Source of the DNA: Rhodoluna sp.
Lineage (GTDB): Bacteria; Actinomycetota; Actinomycetes; Actinomycetales; Microbacteriaceae
Direction: 5' to 3'
Assembly (NCBI GenBank): GCA_026393335.1
Contig: JAPLAJ010000166.1
Coordinates: forward strand, 1 to 7,806
Length of the DNA stretch: 7,806 bases
In this document: positions 6,537-7,806 of the stretch, in pieces
Layout: each line of letters starts with the position of its first letter
Numbering within the stretch: the first letter of the stretch is position 1
The notes under the pieces: model-generated
Seen by the model: only the letters and a program-made list of their open reading frames with translations
Database searches by the model: none
Told to the model about the DNA's origin: nothing
Program-made: the position numbers and the translations under genes

Positions 6537-7806
6537 CCGCAGAGCGCGGTTAACCGCTGAAATGACAGCCTTGAGCGAGGCATTAGATATGTCTCCATCA
6601 ATGCCAACACCCCAAAGAGTCTTGCCTTCAACCTTTAGTTCTATATAGGCAGCAGCCTGAGCATCACTAGAGGCACCTAGGGTGTGCTCGGTGTAATCAA
6701 GAAGTTCTACCTTGATGCCACGCTTTTCAAGCACAGAAAGGAATGCTGAGATAGGACCGTTACCGGTACCGGTTAACTCAACTTCTTCAGAGCCATCTCT
6801 AAGAACAGCAACTAGGTCTACTACCCCGTCCATATCAGAAGAGGTGGCAAGCTTCTTAAGTTCAAACCTTCCCCACTTCTCTGCAGCGACTGTTGAAGGT
6901 AGATATTCATCCTGGAAGATAGCCCACAGTGCAGCTGAAGTTACCTCTCCACCTTCACTATCGGTCTTGTTCTGAACAACTCTAGAGAACTCAATCTGCA
7001 ATCTTCTAGGTAGGTCTAGGTTGTGATCACTCTTGAGTAGATATGCAACGCCGCCCTTACCCGATTGAGAGTTAACCCGAATAACTGCTTCATAGTTTCT
7101 ACCAACATCTTTAGGGTCGATAGGAAGATATGGAACGGCCCATTCGAGTGATTCTTGATCAACGCCTTGAGCTACAGCATCAGCTGCCATGCGCTCAAAG
7201 CCCTTCTTGATGGCATCTTGATGTGAACCAGAGAAAGCTGTGTAAACAAGATCTCCACCATATGGAGCACGCTCAGGAACTCTTAGCTGGTTACAGTATT
7301 CAACTATTCGCTTGATTTCATCAAGGTTAGAAAAGTCGATGTTTGGATCGATACCTTGGCTAAACAAGTTCAGTCCAAGAGTGATTAGATCTACGTTTCC
7401 AGTTCTCTCACCATTACCGAATAGACAACCTTCAATACGATCTGCTCCAGCCATGTAACCAAGTTCCGCTGCAGCAACTGCTGTTCCTCGGTCATTGTGT
7501 GGGTGTAAGGAAAGTAGAACCGAATCTCTTCTATCTAGGTTTCTAGACATCCATTCAATTGAATCTGCGTAAACGTTAGGCGTAGCCATCTCGACAGTTG
7601 CTGGCAGGTTGATAATCATCTTGTGATCAGGTGTTGGCTCAAAGGCTGCAATAACTGCATTACATACTTCAAGAGCGAACTCAAGTTCAGTTCCTGTATA
7701 TGACTCCGGTGAGTACTCATAGTGCACAACAGTTTCAGGAACGCTTGCTTCCATCTCTTTACACTTCTTAGCTCCAGCAAGAGCAATGTCAATCACACCT
7801 TGTTTA
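6534..7806 (-). CDS. leuA: 2-isopropylmalate synthase (5' end beyond window)
   Basis: LeuA condenses acetyl-CoA with 2-oxoisovalerate, the first committed step of leucine synthesis. The frame stays open to the right edge (the last codons read KQG before VIDIALAGAKKCKE), so a GTG at 7796 is internal. By comparison with M. tuberculosis LeuA, some 160-190 N-terminal residues are missing. Visible parts are the end of the TIM barrel with SLHPHND (His codons at 7505 and 7499) and GNGERTGN (Asn codon at 7397); the spacing matches metal ligands His285, His287 and Asn321 of the mycobacterial enzyme. The motif YGGDLVYTAFSGSHQDAI and the linker VNSQSGKGGVAYLLKSD follow. The C-terminal regulatory domain has GTGNGPISAFLSVL and DAQAAAYIELK, the part that binds leucine for feedback inhibition. 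The tandem-repeat insertion seen in some mycobacterial strains is absent. It is the long (fungal/actinobacterial) form. Confidence 0.97.
   Translation of the reverse strand, partial: KQGVIDIALAGAKKCKEMEASVPETVVHYEYSPESYTGTELEFALEVCNAVIAAFEPTPDHKMIINLPATVEMATPNVYADSIEWMSRNLDRRDSVLLSLHPHNDRGTAVAAAELGYMAGADRIEGCLFGNGERTGNVDLITLGLNLFSQGIDPNIDFSNLDEIKRIVEYCNQLRVPERAPYGGDLVYTAFSGSHQDAIKKGFERMAADAVAQGVDQESLEWAVPYLPIDPKDVGRNYEAVIRVNSQSGKGGVAYLLKSDHNLDLPRRLQIEFSRVVQNKTDSEGGEVTSAALWAIFQDEYLPSTVAAEKWGRFELKKLATSSDMDGVVDLVAVLRDGSEEVELTGTGNGPISAFLSVLEKRGIKVELLDYTEHTLGASSDAQAAAYIELKVEGKTLWGVGIDGDISNASLKAVISAVNRALR

Noticed and set aside
6712..6975. Plus-strand 87-codon ORF antisense to leuA
   Set aside because: It is antisense to the LeuA regulatory domain and has no recognisable motif.
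6534..7796. leuA read as a complete 420-residue gene starting at 7796
   Set aside because: The codon at 7796 is GTG within an open frame that continues to the window edge, and the N-terminal part of the TIM barrel with the first metal ligand is missing, so this is a partial gene.
1..7806. CRISPR arrays, insertion sequences, tRNA genes, toxin-antitoxin or defence genes
   Set aside because: No direct-repeat arrays, terminal inverted repeats, tRNA-like cloverleaf or unexplained coding frame was seen; almost every base is assigned to a conserved housekeeping gene.

Overview
The window is a tightly packed stretch of seven housekeeping genes, all read on the minus strand. In transcription order (right to left) they are leuA (5' end cut off by the window edge), recO, uppS, glyS, dusB, dgt and dnaG (3' end cut off by the window edge). 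Every protein closely matches the actinobacterial form of its family. Examples are the single-chain glycyl-tRNA synthetase, the DusB with a long C-terminal tail, the long-form 2-isopropylmalate synthase and the RecO with a four-cysteine zinc site. G+C, judged by eye from a few lines, is roughly 45%, which is low for the phylum. Together with the very short spacers this suggests a small-genome actinobacterium, most likely a Microbacteriaceae-type freshwater or marine lineage. The family level is an inference.

Layout from right to left: leuA (6534-7806, partial) ends 10 nt before a GTG start of recO (5798-6523). recO overlaps uppS (5055-5801) by ATGA. A 50-nt gap with a perfect 6-bp hairpin separates uppS from glyS (3628-5004), which has the best Shine-Dalgarno site in the window. 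glyS ends 8 nt before a GTG start of dusB (2447-3619). dusB overlaps dgt (1182-2450) by ATGA, and dgt overlaps dnaG (1-1182, partial) by one base in TAATG. The uppS-glyS gap is the only internal place where a new transcript might start; otherwise the arrangement looks like one transcription unit with coupled translation.

Functionally the block joins leucine synthesis (leuA), recombination repair (recO), the lipid carrier for cell-wall synthesis (uppS), glycine tRNA charging (glyS), tRNA dihydrouridine modification (dusB), dNTP hydrolysis (dgt) and replication priming (dnaG). It is a conserved growth-related neighbourhood, not a dedicated pathway.

I looked for an undescribed system and did not find one. 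There are no mobile elements, CRISPR arrays, RNA genes, unexplained ORFs or gene-free stretches over 50 nt. The points worth a second look are small: the hairpin and possible -10 before glyS, two GTG starts without a visible Shine-Dalgarno, the absence of the zinc-uptake/Zur block that lies between uppS and glyS in some relatives, and an apparent excess of CTAG.
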